A stretch of DNA of 16,714 nt from contig UREG01000033.1 in assembly GCA_900546795.1 (NCBI GenBank), positions 1 through 16,714 on the forward strand. The letters are read 5' to 3'. The position numbers were made by a program, and so were the translations under genes. Shown piece by piece: positions 8,713 to 14,463 of the stretch. A model generated the notes under the pieces. It searched no databases. It saw nothing but the letters and a program-made list of their open reading frames with translations, and was not told the DNA's origin. Position 1 is the first letter of the stretch. Every line of letters starts with the position of its first letter. This stretch comes from an uncultured Veillonellaceae bacterium (GTDB taxonomy: Bacteria > Bacillota > Negativicutes > Veillonellales > Megasphaeraceae).

Positions 8713-9474
8713 ATGGATTTACAAAAAGCACGAATGGAGATCGATCGGATCGATACCGCGCTGGCGGCATTGCTGCAGGAACGGCTGGAACAAGTAGAAG
8801 AGGTCGTTTCTTATAAAAAAGAGAAAGGGCTGCCGGTATATGATGCAAAACGGGAACAGCAGATATGCGATAAAATAGAATCCCAGCTGGGAAACACGCC
8901 GTATACGCCGTATATTCTGGATATGATGCAGGAGATCATGCGGGTGACAAAACGGTTTGAAGCGGAACGAATGCCGCATCAGCTGTATTTAATCGGCATG
9001 CCGGGCGCGGGAAAAACGACGATAGGAAAAATGGTCAGCAAGGTGCTTGGCATGGAGTTTTATGACTTGGACGAATGCATCGAAGCGAAGAGCGGAAAAA
9101 CGATACAGGCACTGATGATCCATGACGGGGAACAGGCATTTCGCCGGCATGAATGGGAAGTGCTGCAGGAGCTGGCACAGAAAAAGCCGGCAGTCATTGC
9201 TACCGGCGGAGGAACCGTCTTGTCGGAAGAAACGTGTCAGCTTATGAAAAAGACCGGCACGATCATTTGGCTGCGCCGGGACGTAAAAGAGATTTTAAAT
9301 GATATGGATTTGGAGATCCGGCCGCTGTTGAAAGAAAATATCGAGTATATTTTTCGGCTGTATGAAGAACGGTATCCGCTGTATGAAAAAATCAGCGATA
9401 TCACAATCGACAACAAGAGCGATTTAAATACGGTGGTGCAGGATACCATCAGCGCATATCGGCAGGAGCGCTGA
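8713..9474 (+). CDS. aroK: Chorismate mutase (AroQ)-shikimate kinase fusion protein
   Basis: A 253-residue two-domain protein. Residues 1-88 are an AroQ-type all-helical chorismate mutase; lined up with the E. coli P-protein domain, Arg7, Arg24, Lys35, Asp44, Arg47 and Glu48 fall on the active-site residues, and Glu83 falls near Gln88 (glutamate also occurs there in the yeast enzyme). Residues 90-253 are a complete shikimate kinase: P-loop G-M-P-G-A-G-K-T (95-102), Asp118 and Asp120 (Mg and shikimate), Arg144 in F-R-R, G-G-G at 165-167, lid Arg203 in R-P-L-L, and Arg220 in E-R-Y-P-L-Y. It would therefore make shikimate-3-phosphate and also convert chorismate to prephenate, two non-consecutive steps of aromatic synthesis. 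AGGAGG lies 6 nt before the ATG. No other aromatic gene is adjacent. Confidence 0.92.
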   Translation: MDLQKARMEIDRIDTALAALLQERLEQVEEVVSYKKEKGLPVYDAKREQQICDKIESQLGNTPYTPYILDMMQEIMRVTKRFEAERMPHQLYLIGMPGAGKTTIGKMVSKVLGMEFYDLDECIEAKSGKTIQALMIHDGEQAFRRHEWEVLQELAQKKPAVIATGGGTVLSEETCQLMKKTGTIIWLRRDVKEILNDMDLEIRPLLKENIEYIFRLYEERYPLYEKISDITIDNKSDLNTVVQDTISAYRQER

Positions 9475-9475
9475 T

Positions 9476-11629
9476 ATGGAAACGCTGCAAGGAGTAGTAG
9501 ACCATATTATTTTCCAGGCAGAAGCAGACGGATTTGTCATATTTTCCTTAAAAGAAGGTCGGAAAAAGACACCGGTTACCGTAACAGGGAAGTATCCGGG
9601 ATTATTGGCCGGAGAGGAAATTGAAGTTTCCGGAATGTGGGTGGAACATCCGAAATTCGGCCGCCAGTTAAAAGCCGATTCGATTAAACGCGTACTGCCG
9701 GAAACGAAAGACGGTATTGTCCGTTTCTTGTCTTCCGGATTGATTTCCGGCGTAGGACCGGCATTGGCAAAACGCATTGCCGAGCGGTTTGGAGAAGAAA
9801 CGCTGGCCGTGCTGGAAAAAGAGCCGGAGCGGCTGGAAGAAGTGCCGGGAATTGGTAAAAAGAAACTGGAAAGCATCGTGGAATCATTCCGGGAAACGCA
9901 GTCGCTGCGGGATATTACGCTTATTTTGGAACAGCATGGCGTATCCGGAGCTTATGGGCCGAAGATTTTGGCCGCATATGGCGACGATGCTGTCTATGTA
10001 TTGGAAAACGAACCGTACCGCATGGTCTGGGAAGTAGACGGAATTGGATTTAAGATTGCCGACCAGCTGGCCGTTGCCATGGGAGAAAAGAAAAATTCCC
10101 GGCAGCGGATCAAGGGCGGCGTAGAATATGTCCTTTCGTACCTGTATCAGTCCGGCGATGTATGCGCGCCGGAAGGCTGGGTTATAGAAAAGACGGCGCA
10201 GGTACTGCAAATAGACCGGCTGGAAGCGGCGGAGGCGCTCAAACGGATGATTCGGCAGCAGGACATCATGGCGGTCTGCTATGCCGGACAGACGTATATC
10301 TATCCGGAGCGGTTATATCGCGCGGAAAAAGAAGCGGCGGAAGCGGTGCTTCGGCTGCTGCATAAGAAAGTGAAGGGGGAAAAATTCCCTATTGAAAGTT
10401 ATTTGATGCGGTGGCAGGACAGTCATCATGTGCGGCTTTCCGAACAGCAGGAAGAAGCTGTACGTCAGGCAATGGCGGCAGGTGTACTGATTGTAACCGG
10501 CGGTCCGGGAACAGGAAAGACGACGGTTGTTCAGGCCATGATCGACGCATTGGATCGGAACGGCCGGCGCGTTATTCTCTGCGCTCCTACGGGAAGGGCG
10601 GCAAAACGTATGGCGGAAACGACCGGCAGAGAGGCGCTTACGATTCACCGCCTGCTCAGTCCGGCGGGCGTGCTGCAGGGAGAAATGAAGTTTGAAGCCA
10701 ATGAAGAGAATCCGCTGCGGGCAGACGTTATTATCGTAGACGAAGTTTCCATGGTAGACCTTCTTTTGTTCTATAATCTGTTAAAAGCCATGCCGGCGTC
10801 TTGCTGGCTGATTTTAGTGGGCGATGCAGATCAGCTTCCGTCCGTTGGAGTGGGAAATGTTCTGCACGATTTGATACGCAGTGAAGAGGTGCCCGTCGTT
10901 CGGCTTAAAGAAGTGTTTCGGCAGGATGACGGAAGCAGCATCATTGAGAATGCGCATCGCATCAACCACGGCAATATGCCTGTATGGCAGGACAAACGGG
11001 ATTTTTATTTTTTGCAGGAAAATGATGAAACGGCAGCTGCAGGAAAGATTGCAGCGTTGTATATGCAGGAACTGCATTGTACGGAAGATGCGTTTTCGGT
11101 GCAAGTGCTGTCTCCCATGCACCGAATGCCCTGCGGGGTAGAGAATTTGAATGAACTGCTCCAGAGCGCGGTGAATCCGGAGAAGCCGGGGGCAGGGGAA
11201 TGCCGTGCCGGAAAAATGACGCTTCGCATCGGCGATAAAGTACTGCAAAAGAAAAATAATTACGAAAAAGGCGTATTTAATGGAGATATTGGCGTCGTTT
11301 GGTCCATACAAGGGGATAAAGTAGGGATCCGATTTATAGAAAAAGACGTCCTGTATACGGCAGATGAAGTAAATGAACTGGCGCTGGCGTATGCCATGAC
11401 GGTGCATAAAAGCCAGGGAAGCGAATATAAAACGGTAATTATTGCGCTCGCCAACAGCCATTTTGTCATGCTTCAGCGGAATTTATTGTATACGGCGATC
11501 ACCAGAGCCAAGGAAAAAGTCATCTTGGTAGGAACGGAGAAAGCCCTGCGCATGGCCGTGCAGAACGGCAAGACGAGAAAACGGCTGACTCTTTTATGTG
11601 AGCGGCTGCGGGGAGAAGAATTGTGGTAA
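9476..11629 (+). CDS. recD2: RecD2-type ATP-dependent DNA helicase
   Basis: A 717-residue SF1B 5'-3' helicase of the RecD/TraA (RecD2) class, the form that works without RecBC and takes part in repair and recombination. Order: an N-terminal OB-like region (1-75), tandem helix-hairpin-helix motifs (V-G-P-A-L-A and V-P-G-I-G-K-K-K, within about 80-200), then the helicase core. Motif I is G-G-P-G-T-G-K-T at 342-349, motif II is D-E-V-S-M at 422-426, motif III contains G-D-A-D-Q-L-P-S, and the C-terminal lobe has T-V-H-K-S-Q-G (about 642-648) and Y-T-A-I-T-R-A. The start follows aroK by 1 nt with AGGAG at 9464-9468. Length and domain order match the family. Confidence 0.95.
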   Translation: METLQGVVDHIIFQAEADGFVIFSLKEGRKKTPVTVTGKYPGLLAGEEIEVSGMWVEHPKFGRQLKADSIKRVLPETKDGIVRFLSSGLISGVGPALAKRIAERFGEETLAVLEKEPERLEEVPGIGKKKLESIVESFRETQSLRDITLILEQHGVSGAYGPKILAAYGDDAVYVLENEPYRMVWEVDGIGFKIADQLAVAMGEKKNSRQRIKGGVEYVLSYLYQSGDVCAPEGWVIEKTAQVLQIDRLEAAEALKRMIRQQDIMAVCYAGQTYIYPERLYRAEKEAAEAVLRLLHKKVKGEKFPIESYLMRWQDSHHVRLSEQQEEAVRQAMAAGVLIVTGGPGTGKTTVVQAMIDALDRNGRRVILCAPTGRAAKRMAETTGREALTIHRLLSPAGVLQGEMKFEANEENPLRADVIIVDEVSMVDLLLFYNLLKAMPASCWLILVGDADQLPSVGVGNVLHDLIRSEEVPVVRLKEVFRQDDGSSIIENAHRINHGNMPVWQDKRDFYFLQENDETAAAGKIAALYMQELHCTEDAFSVQVLSPMHRMPCGVENLNELLQSAVNPEKPGAGECRAGKMTLRIGDKVLQKKNNYEKGVFNGDIGVVWSIQGDKVGIRFIEKDVLYTADEVNELALAYAMTVHKSQGSEYKTVIIALANSHFVMLQRNLLYTAITRAKEKVILVGTEKALRMAVQNGKTRKRLTLLCERLRGEELW

Positions 11630-12273
11630 CCATAATGAAATGGCTCGGCAGCCTGCTGTTTCCTTCGGTATGCCCGGGCTGCGGAGCGTGGCTGAAACCG
11701 CAGGCGTGCTGGTGCGCTTCCTGCGAACGGTGTTTTTGGGAACCGCGGCTGCTAAACGGCAGCCGACAGCCCGGCGGGCTTGACGGCTGTTATGCGCTGT
11801 GCCGGTATGACGGCGCGATCCGGCAGGTGGTGCGGGATATGAAGTTTCATGGGATTTGTCCGGAAAGAGACTGTTTTTCGCCGCTGCTGGAGAAGGCGCC
11901 CTGGCCGGAAGAGTGGCGGACAGCACAGCTGGCAGTGCCGATTCCGCTGTCGGAAAAACGGCGGAAGGAGCGCGGATTTAATCAGACGGAACGGATTTTT
12001 CGGCCGTGGGCAGAAGCGGCGGGGTATATTTGGCTGGATGCTCTCCAAAAAATAAAAGACATTCCGCCGCAGTCCGGTCTGTCTCAGCGAGAACGGAGAG
12101 TAAATGTAAAAAACGCCTTTGCCGCGGCCAAAGACGTTGTACTTGCAGGAAAGCATATTTTACTGGTAGACGATATTTATACGACAGGAAGCACGATGAA
12201 GGAAGCGGCAAAGATTCTGAAAAAAGAAAAGGCCGCTGCAGTAACCGGGTTGGTCTTATGCAGCAGCCAATGA
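11623..12273 (+). CDS. comF: ComF family protein (competence phosphoribosyltransferase-like)
   Basis: A 216-residue ComF-family protein. An N-terminal zinc ribbon uses Cys17 and Cys20 with a second cluster at Cys29, Cys31, Cys34 and Cys37. The C-terminal half is a type I phosphoribosyltransferase fold with the PRPP loop L-V-D-D-I-Y-T-T-G-S-T at about 181-191. In naturally competent bacteria ComF acts with the helicase ComFA on incoming single-stranded DNA; no comFA is present here. GTG at 11623 is chosen because GGAG at 11612-11615 is 7 nt away; ATG at 11635 would remove four residues and leaves a poor spacing. The gene overlaps recD2 by 7 nt and is the last of the long + strand run. Its final codons also form a terminator on the other strand. 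Confidence 0.88.
   Translation: MVTIMKWLGSLLFPSVCPGCGAWLKPQACWCASCERCFWEPRLLNGSRQPGGLDGCYALCRYDGAIRQVVRDMKFHGICPERDCFSPLLEKAPWPEEWRTAQLAVPIPLSEKRRKERGFNQTERIFRPWAEAAGYIWLDALQKIKDIPPQSGLSQRERRVNVKNAFAAAKDVVLAGKHILLVDDIYTTGSTMKEAAKILKKEKAAAVTGLVLCSSQ
12221..12268 (-). terminator. Intrinsic terminator for the HD-GYP gene, inside the 3' end of comF
   Basis: Read on the minus strand, a 10-bp stem with one G-U pair is formed by GGCTGCTGCA (12268-12259) and TGCAGCGGCC (12240-12231), with an 18-nt loop. It is followed at once by TTTTCTTTTTTC. The stem begins 6 nt after the HD-GYP stop codon. On the plus strand the same DNA encodes the last codons of ComF and no T-tract follows, so it acts in one direction only. 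Confidence 0.7.
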
Positions 12274-12274
12274 A

Positions 12275-12874
12275 TCAGCCTAATACTTCAATAAAAGATT
12301 TTACGATCTCAGGATCAAACATCAGGCCGGAAGCACGGAACAAATCGCTTTTGGCCTCTTTTTTTGTTTTTACCCAATGCTCGGTTGCCGGATTGATAAT
12401 CAGGTCGTAATAATCGGCAATTGCGATGATACGGGCTCCGAGCGGAATATTTACGCCCCGCAGATGCTTGGGATAGCCGCCGCCGTCCCAGCGTTCATGA
12501 TGATAGCGGATATACGGCAAAATATTCTGGCAGGACTGGACGTTTTCCAGCATGTTGGCGCCAAGCACCGCGTGACTTTTATACTGGCTTTCTTCCCGCC
12601 GGCTTAAATACGGCATTTTAGAAAGCAGCGAGTTAGGAATGGCAAGCATTCCTATGTCATGAAGCAGGGCGGCATAGTATATCTGTTCGATCTCTACGTT
12701 GGGCAGCCCGATTTTAGCCGCGATGCTGGCGCTGTAATTGGCAACCTGCACCGAGTGAAGATAAATGCGGTGGTTTTTGATTTTTAAAAGATTCAGCAGT
12801 TCTGTGGCTACGCTTTCCAGCTCCTGACGGTCTTGCGGGTCCGGAGTTGACTGCATGAGAGAAAGCATGTACAT
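12275..12874 (-). CDS. HD-GYP domain protein (probable cyclic di-GMP phosphodiesterase family)
   Basis: A 199-residue protein made almost entirely of an HD-GYP domain, the family that hydrolyses cyclic di-GMP or related dinucleotides. Visible metal-site and signature residues are His40, His72-Asp73 (in L-L-H-D-I-G-M), His101, His125-His126, the G-Y-P at 133-135 within H-H-E-R-W-D-G-G-G-Y-P, and A-D-Y-Y-D near 155. The lysine that usually follows H-D-I-G is Met76. There is no receiver, PAS or membrane domain, so it is a stand-alone module whose input is unknown. The ATG at 12874 is preceded by GAAGGG about 10 nt upstream; in-frame ATGs at codons 3 and 7 are worse placed. It converges on comF with one base between stop codons. 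Activity against cyclic di-GMP is a family inference. Confidence 0.82.
   Translation of the reverse strand: MYMLSLMQSTPDPQDRQELESVATELLNLLKIKNHRIYLHSVQVANYSASIAAKIGLPNVEIEQIYYAALLHDIGMLAIPNSLLSKMPYLSRREESQYKSHAVLGANMLENVQSCQNILPYIRYHHERWDGGGYPKHLRGVNIPLGARIIAIADYYDLIINPATEHWVKTKKEAKSDLFRASGLMFDPEIVKSFIEVLG
12324..12371 (+). terminator. Intrinsic terminator of the mreC-comF transcript, inside the HD-GYP gene
   Basis: On the plus strand AGGCCGGAAGC (12324-12334) pairs with GCTTTTGGCCT (12347-12357) in an 11-bp stem containing two G-U pairs, with a 12-nt loop. It is followed by CTTTTTTTGTTTTT. It lies about 50 nt past the comF stop codon and within the last 35 codons of the HD-GYP gene on the opposite strand. 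On the minus strand no T-tract follows the stem. Confidence 0.75.
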
Positions 12875-12899
12875 AGGACAACAACCCTTCGTAAAGTTT

Positions 12900-12929
12900 A
12901 TGAAAACAAGAAAATAGCCCCAACGTCAA
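12900..12929 (-). promoter_or_regulatory. Possible weak promoter for the HD-GYP gene, overlapping the upstream terminator
   Basis: On the minus strand TTGACG (12929-12924) is an almost consensus -35 box lying in the loop of the terminator below. A weak TTTCAT (12905-12900) follows after 18 nt. The -10 match is poor (4 of 6), so this is tentative; otherwise the gene would depend on readthrough from the speD-like gene. Confidence 0.25.
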
Positions 12930-12938
12930 GGGGCTATT
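12913..12938 (-). terminator. Intrinsic terminator downstream of the speD-like gene
   Basis: A perfect 9-bp inverted repeat, AATAGCCCC and GGGGCTATT, flanks an 8-nt loop. Read on the minus strand it is followed by TTCTTGTTTTC, a T-rich tail. It lies 94 nt beyond the speD-like stop codon. The plus-strand flank (GAGGTATATTTATT) is a much weaker tail. Confidence 0.75.
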
Positions 12939-13032
12939 GAGGTATATTTATTATATACTAAATTTTGAGAGACCGCTATAGAACAGACGTTCCGTAAGCG
13001 AGAAACCGATTGCAAATTTTGAATAGGAACCA

Positions 13033-13509
13033 TTAAATTTTAGGGCCTTTTCGAAGCAGATGAAATACTTTTACGCTCGTATTTTTTAATTGCCGGCCGG
13101 TATTTTTCATCCGCCGGATCGGAGTAATGGACGTTTTGCTTTTGGGTTTCATATCCCGCAAAGAACCGAAATCTCCGCGGCGCACGCTGGTAGCTTTGGC
13201 ACGGTCCGAACCGATCGCAGACTTTAAGACTTTCATGATCCGGCTGGGAGCGATATCCGTATCAAAACAATAAATATCCGCTGCTACATATGCCAGTTCC
13301 GGATAGGCGTGCATGCAGATATGGGTGTTGCAGGCGACGGCTATGGCAATGAGCTCTTCTTCGCTTTGATGATAACTGATGTCGTCGAGAGAGAGGCCGA
13401 CTAATTCAAAGGCCTGATTCATTGCGGCATGCAGGCAGTCGATCGTATCAATCGGCGCGCTGCAATTATAAAAATCTATGATAACGTGTTTTCCTAATGT
13501 TGAAGTCAT
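13033..13509 (-). CDS. SpeD-family (S-adenosylmethionine decarboxylase-like) protein with altered catalytic site
   Basis: A 158-residue protein. Its N-terminal about 100 residues match prokaryotic SpeD: T-L-G-K-H-V-I near the start and H-A-Y-P-E-L-A-Y-V-A-A-D-I-Y at 67-80. SpeD normally cleaves itself at a Glu-Ser bond to form a pyruvoyl cofactor that decarboxylates S-adenosylmethionine for polyamine synthesis. Lined up with B. subtilis and T. maritima SpeD, the His68 equivalent is present (His67). The cofactor serine (Ser63) is Thr62, the preceding Glu is Asn61, and catalytic Cys83 is Phe82 with a Cys one residue earlier. Residues 103-158 form a tail with 17 Lys/Arg and 2 acidic residues, absent from usual SpeD of about 125-130 residues. 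It may be a non-enzymatic or repurposed homologue. It has AAAGGTGG 6 nt before the ATG and its own promoter and terminator. No speE is nearby. Confidence 0.75.
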   Translation of the reverse strand: MTSTLGKHVIIDFYNCSAPIDTIDCLHAAMNQAFELVGLSLDDISYHQSEEELIAIAVACNTHICMHAYPELAYVAADIYCFDTDIAPSRIMKVLKSAIGSDRAKATSVRRGDFGSLRDMKPKSKTSITPIRRMKNTGRQLKNTSVKVFHLLRKGPKI

Positions 13510-13578
13510 CTTTATCCACCTTTAATAAAAAAATACAATAGCTGCAAGTACCAAGGAAAAATTAAATAATTACATTTT

Positions 13579-13608
13579 ATTATAGCGGATAGGACGAGTA
13601 TTTGTAAA
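13579..13608 (-). promoter_or_regulatory. Sigma-70-type promoter of the speD-like gene
   Basis: On the minus strand TTTACA (13608-13603) and TATAAT (13584-13579) are separated by 18 nt. The -10 box is perfect and the -35 box matches 5 of 6. The predicted start leaves a leader of about 60 nt before the ATG at 13509. Confidence 0.7.
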
Positions 13609-13620
13609 TACAAGGGAAAA

Positions 13621-13635
13621 GACTTGAAAAAAGTC
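13621..13635. repeat. Short inverted repeat over the ctsR -35 box
   Basis: GACTT and AAGTC flank 5 nt (GAAAA). The repeat overlaps the -35 box, and its right arm is part of one of the three CtsR-like half-sites. It could be chance in AT-rich DNA. Confidence 0.3.
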
Positions 13636-13652
13636 AAAAAGTTTAATAAAAT
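13624..13652 (+). promoter_or_regulatory. Sigma-70-type promoter of the ctsR operon
   Basis: TTGAAA (13624-13629) and TAAAAT (13647-13652) are 17 nt apart, matching 5 of 6 positions in each box. The predicted start falls near 13659, giving a leader of about 30 nt before ctsR. It diverges from the speD-like promoter, with 15 bp between the two -35 boxes. Confidence 0.72.
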
Positions 13653-13674
13653 GAGGGTAAGTCAAATGGTCAAA
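13632..13674 (+). promoter_or_regulatory. Probable CtsR operator: three RGTCAAA half-sites
   Basis: AGTCAAA occurs at 13632-13638 (between the -35 and -10 boxes) and 13660-13666, and GGTCAAA at 13668-13674 (both around the predicted transcription start). The known CtsR operator is a tandem pair of RGTCAAA heptamers separated by 3 nt. Here the close pair has a 1-nt spacer, and the third copy stands 28 bp upstream of it. The positions suit autorepression of this operon, but the spacing is not canonical. Confidence 0.6.
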
Positions 13675-13689
13675 AGTGAAGGTGATACA

Positions 13690-14160
13690 ATGAGTATAGT
13701 AGCGGATAGGATAGAACAATTCATATTAAAAAAGTTGGTGGAAGAACAGCAGAAGATGCTGGTGCTGCAGCGGAATGAATTAGCAGATGAACTGGAATGT
13801 GCTCCTTCGCAGATCAGTTATGTACTAAGCACCCGATTTTCAAAACGGCCCGGGTTTATTGTAGAATCGCGGCGCGGCTTGGGCGGGCATATACGAATCA
13901 TGCAGATTTCTGGTAAAGAACCGCCGGCCATGCAGCCGGAATATACGATCGGGTCCATCGATCAGATTCTGCATCAGGGAATCGGTTTAAAGCGTATTAC
14001 CAAGAGGGAAGCGCAGATTCTGCATGAAGCCTGTCAGCTCTTATTAGACACGCTGCCTGAAAACAAGCGTTCCGGCGCAGTCCATCATTTGCTGGAGTTT
14101 ACAAAAGAAATTACGGAGCCGAAGCACAGAAGCCGGGGAGGCGGAAATGAAAAAAGATAA
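13690..14160 (+). CDS. ctsR: CtsR, repressor of class III stress genes
   Basis: A 156-residue CtsR repressor, which binds heptameric direct repeats upstream of clp and related genes and releases them on heat stress. The N-terminus M-S-I-V-A-D-R-I-E-Q-F-I is typical. The helix-turn-helix includes R-N-E-L-A-D-E-L-E and A-P-S-Q-I-S-Y-V-L-S-T-R-F (about 28-50). The wing reads E-S-R-R-G-L-G-G-H-I-R-I (59-70); B. subtilis CtsR has four glycines here, a loop implicated in heat sensing, and position 64 is Leu in this protein. The ATG at 13690 has AAGGTG 5 nt upstream; the frame is open back to a TTG at 13624, but that stretch is the promoter. It overlaps mcsA by 14 nt and is probably self-repressed through the sites just upstream. 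Confidence 0.93.
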   Translation: MSIVADRIEQFILKKLVEEQQKMLVLQRNELADELECAPSQISYVLSTRFSKRPGFIVESRRGLGGHIRIMQISGKEPPAMQPEYTIGSIDQILHQGIGLKRITKREAQILHEACQLLLDTLPENKRSGAVHHLLEFTKEITEPKHRSRGGGNEKR

Positions 14161-14446
14161 TGTGATAGATTTTCCGATGCGAAGCGCGCTGGCAGAAGGT
14201 GCTGGGGATTCGTTTTTTCAAAAAATAGTGTATGGAAAATGGGAGTCTTCCGAGCGCGGCGGGAGCGTTTGCCCTGTATGCGGCATGACCAGCGAAGCGT
14301 TTAATCGGACAGGCAGCGTGCAGTGCGGCGCCTGTTATAAAGCGTTTGAAAAAGAAATCGGGCGAGTGATAGAGCGATTGCAGGGCAGCCGGATATATGA
14401 AGGCAAGAGGCCGAGAAGAGAAGGCGGCGCGATCCATCGGGTATGA
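14147..14446 (+). CDS. mcsA: Short McsA-like zinc protein (activator of McsB)
   Basis: A 99-residue protein corresponding only to the middle of McsA. It contains one zinc-binding set, Cys42-x2-Cys45 and Cys60-x2-Cys63, in the McsA-typical setting C-P-V-C-G-M-T-S-E-A-F and C-G-A-C-Y-K-A-F, followed by an I-x-R-L-Q-G-S segment and a K-R-P-R-R tail. Standard McsA is about 180 residues, with an additional N-terminal CxxC pair of pairs and a C-terminal UVR domain; both are missing. McsA normally binds and activates the arginine kinase McsB. The ATG lies within ctsR with GGGAGG at 14136-14141, and its stop overlaps the region where mcsB starts. No frameshift is evident: the following DNA is mcsB itself. 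Confidence 0.82.
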   Translation: MKKDNVIDFPMRSALAEGAGDSFFQKIVYGKWESSERGGSVCPVCGMTSEAFNRTGSVQCGACYKAFEKEIGRVIERLQGSRIYEGKRPRREGGAIHRV

Positions 14447-14452
14447 TGAGAC

Positions 14453-14457
14453 GGGAG
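14453..14457 (+). promoter_or_regulatory. Ribosome binding site favouring the mcsB start at 14464
   Basis: GGGAG lies 6 nt before the ATG at 14464. The alternative ATG at 14443 overlaps the mcsA stop (ATGA) but has no well-spaced site. Confidence 0.5.
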
Positions 14458-14463
14458 TGGCAT

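Noticed and set aside
10814..11461. 215-codon minus-strand open frame inside recD2
   Set aside because: It lies opposite conserved RecD2 helicase motifs and shows no family features of its own.
12943..12965. TATAAT-like sequence on the minus strand between the speD-like and HD-GYP genes
   Set aside because: No acceptable -35 box lies 16-18 nt upstream, and a transcript from it would meet the terminator at 12913-12938 at once.
13549..13620. Two similar CAAGGAAAA / CAAGGGAAAA words between the divergent promoters
   Set aside because: They are short, AT-rich and imperfect; chance is a sufficient explanation.
13624..13689. In-frame upstream extension of ctsR from a TTG
   Set aside because: The stretch is the ctsR promoter and operator, has no ribosome binding site before the TTG, and the CtsR family N-terminus begins at the ATG at 13690.
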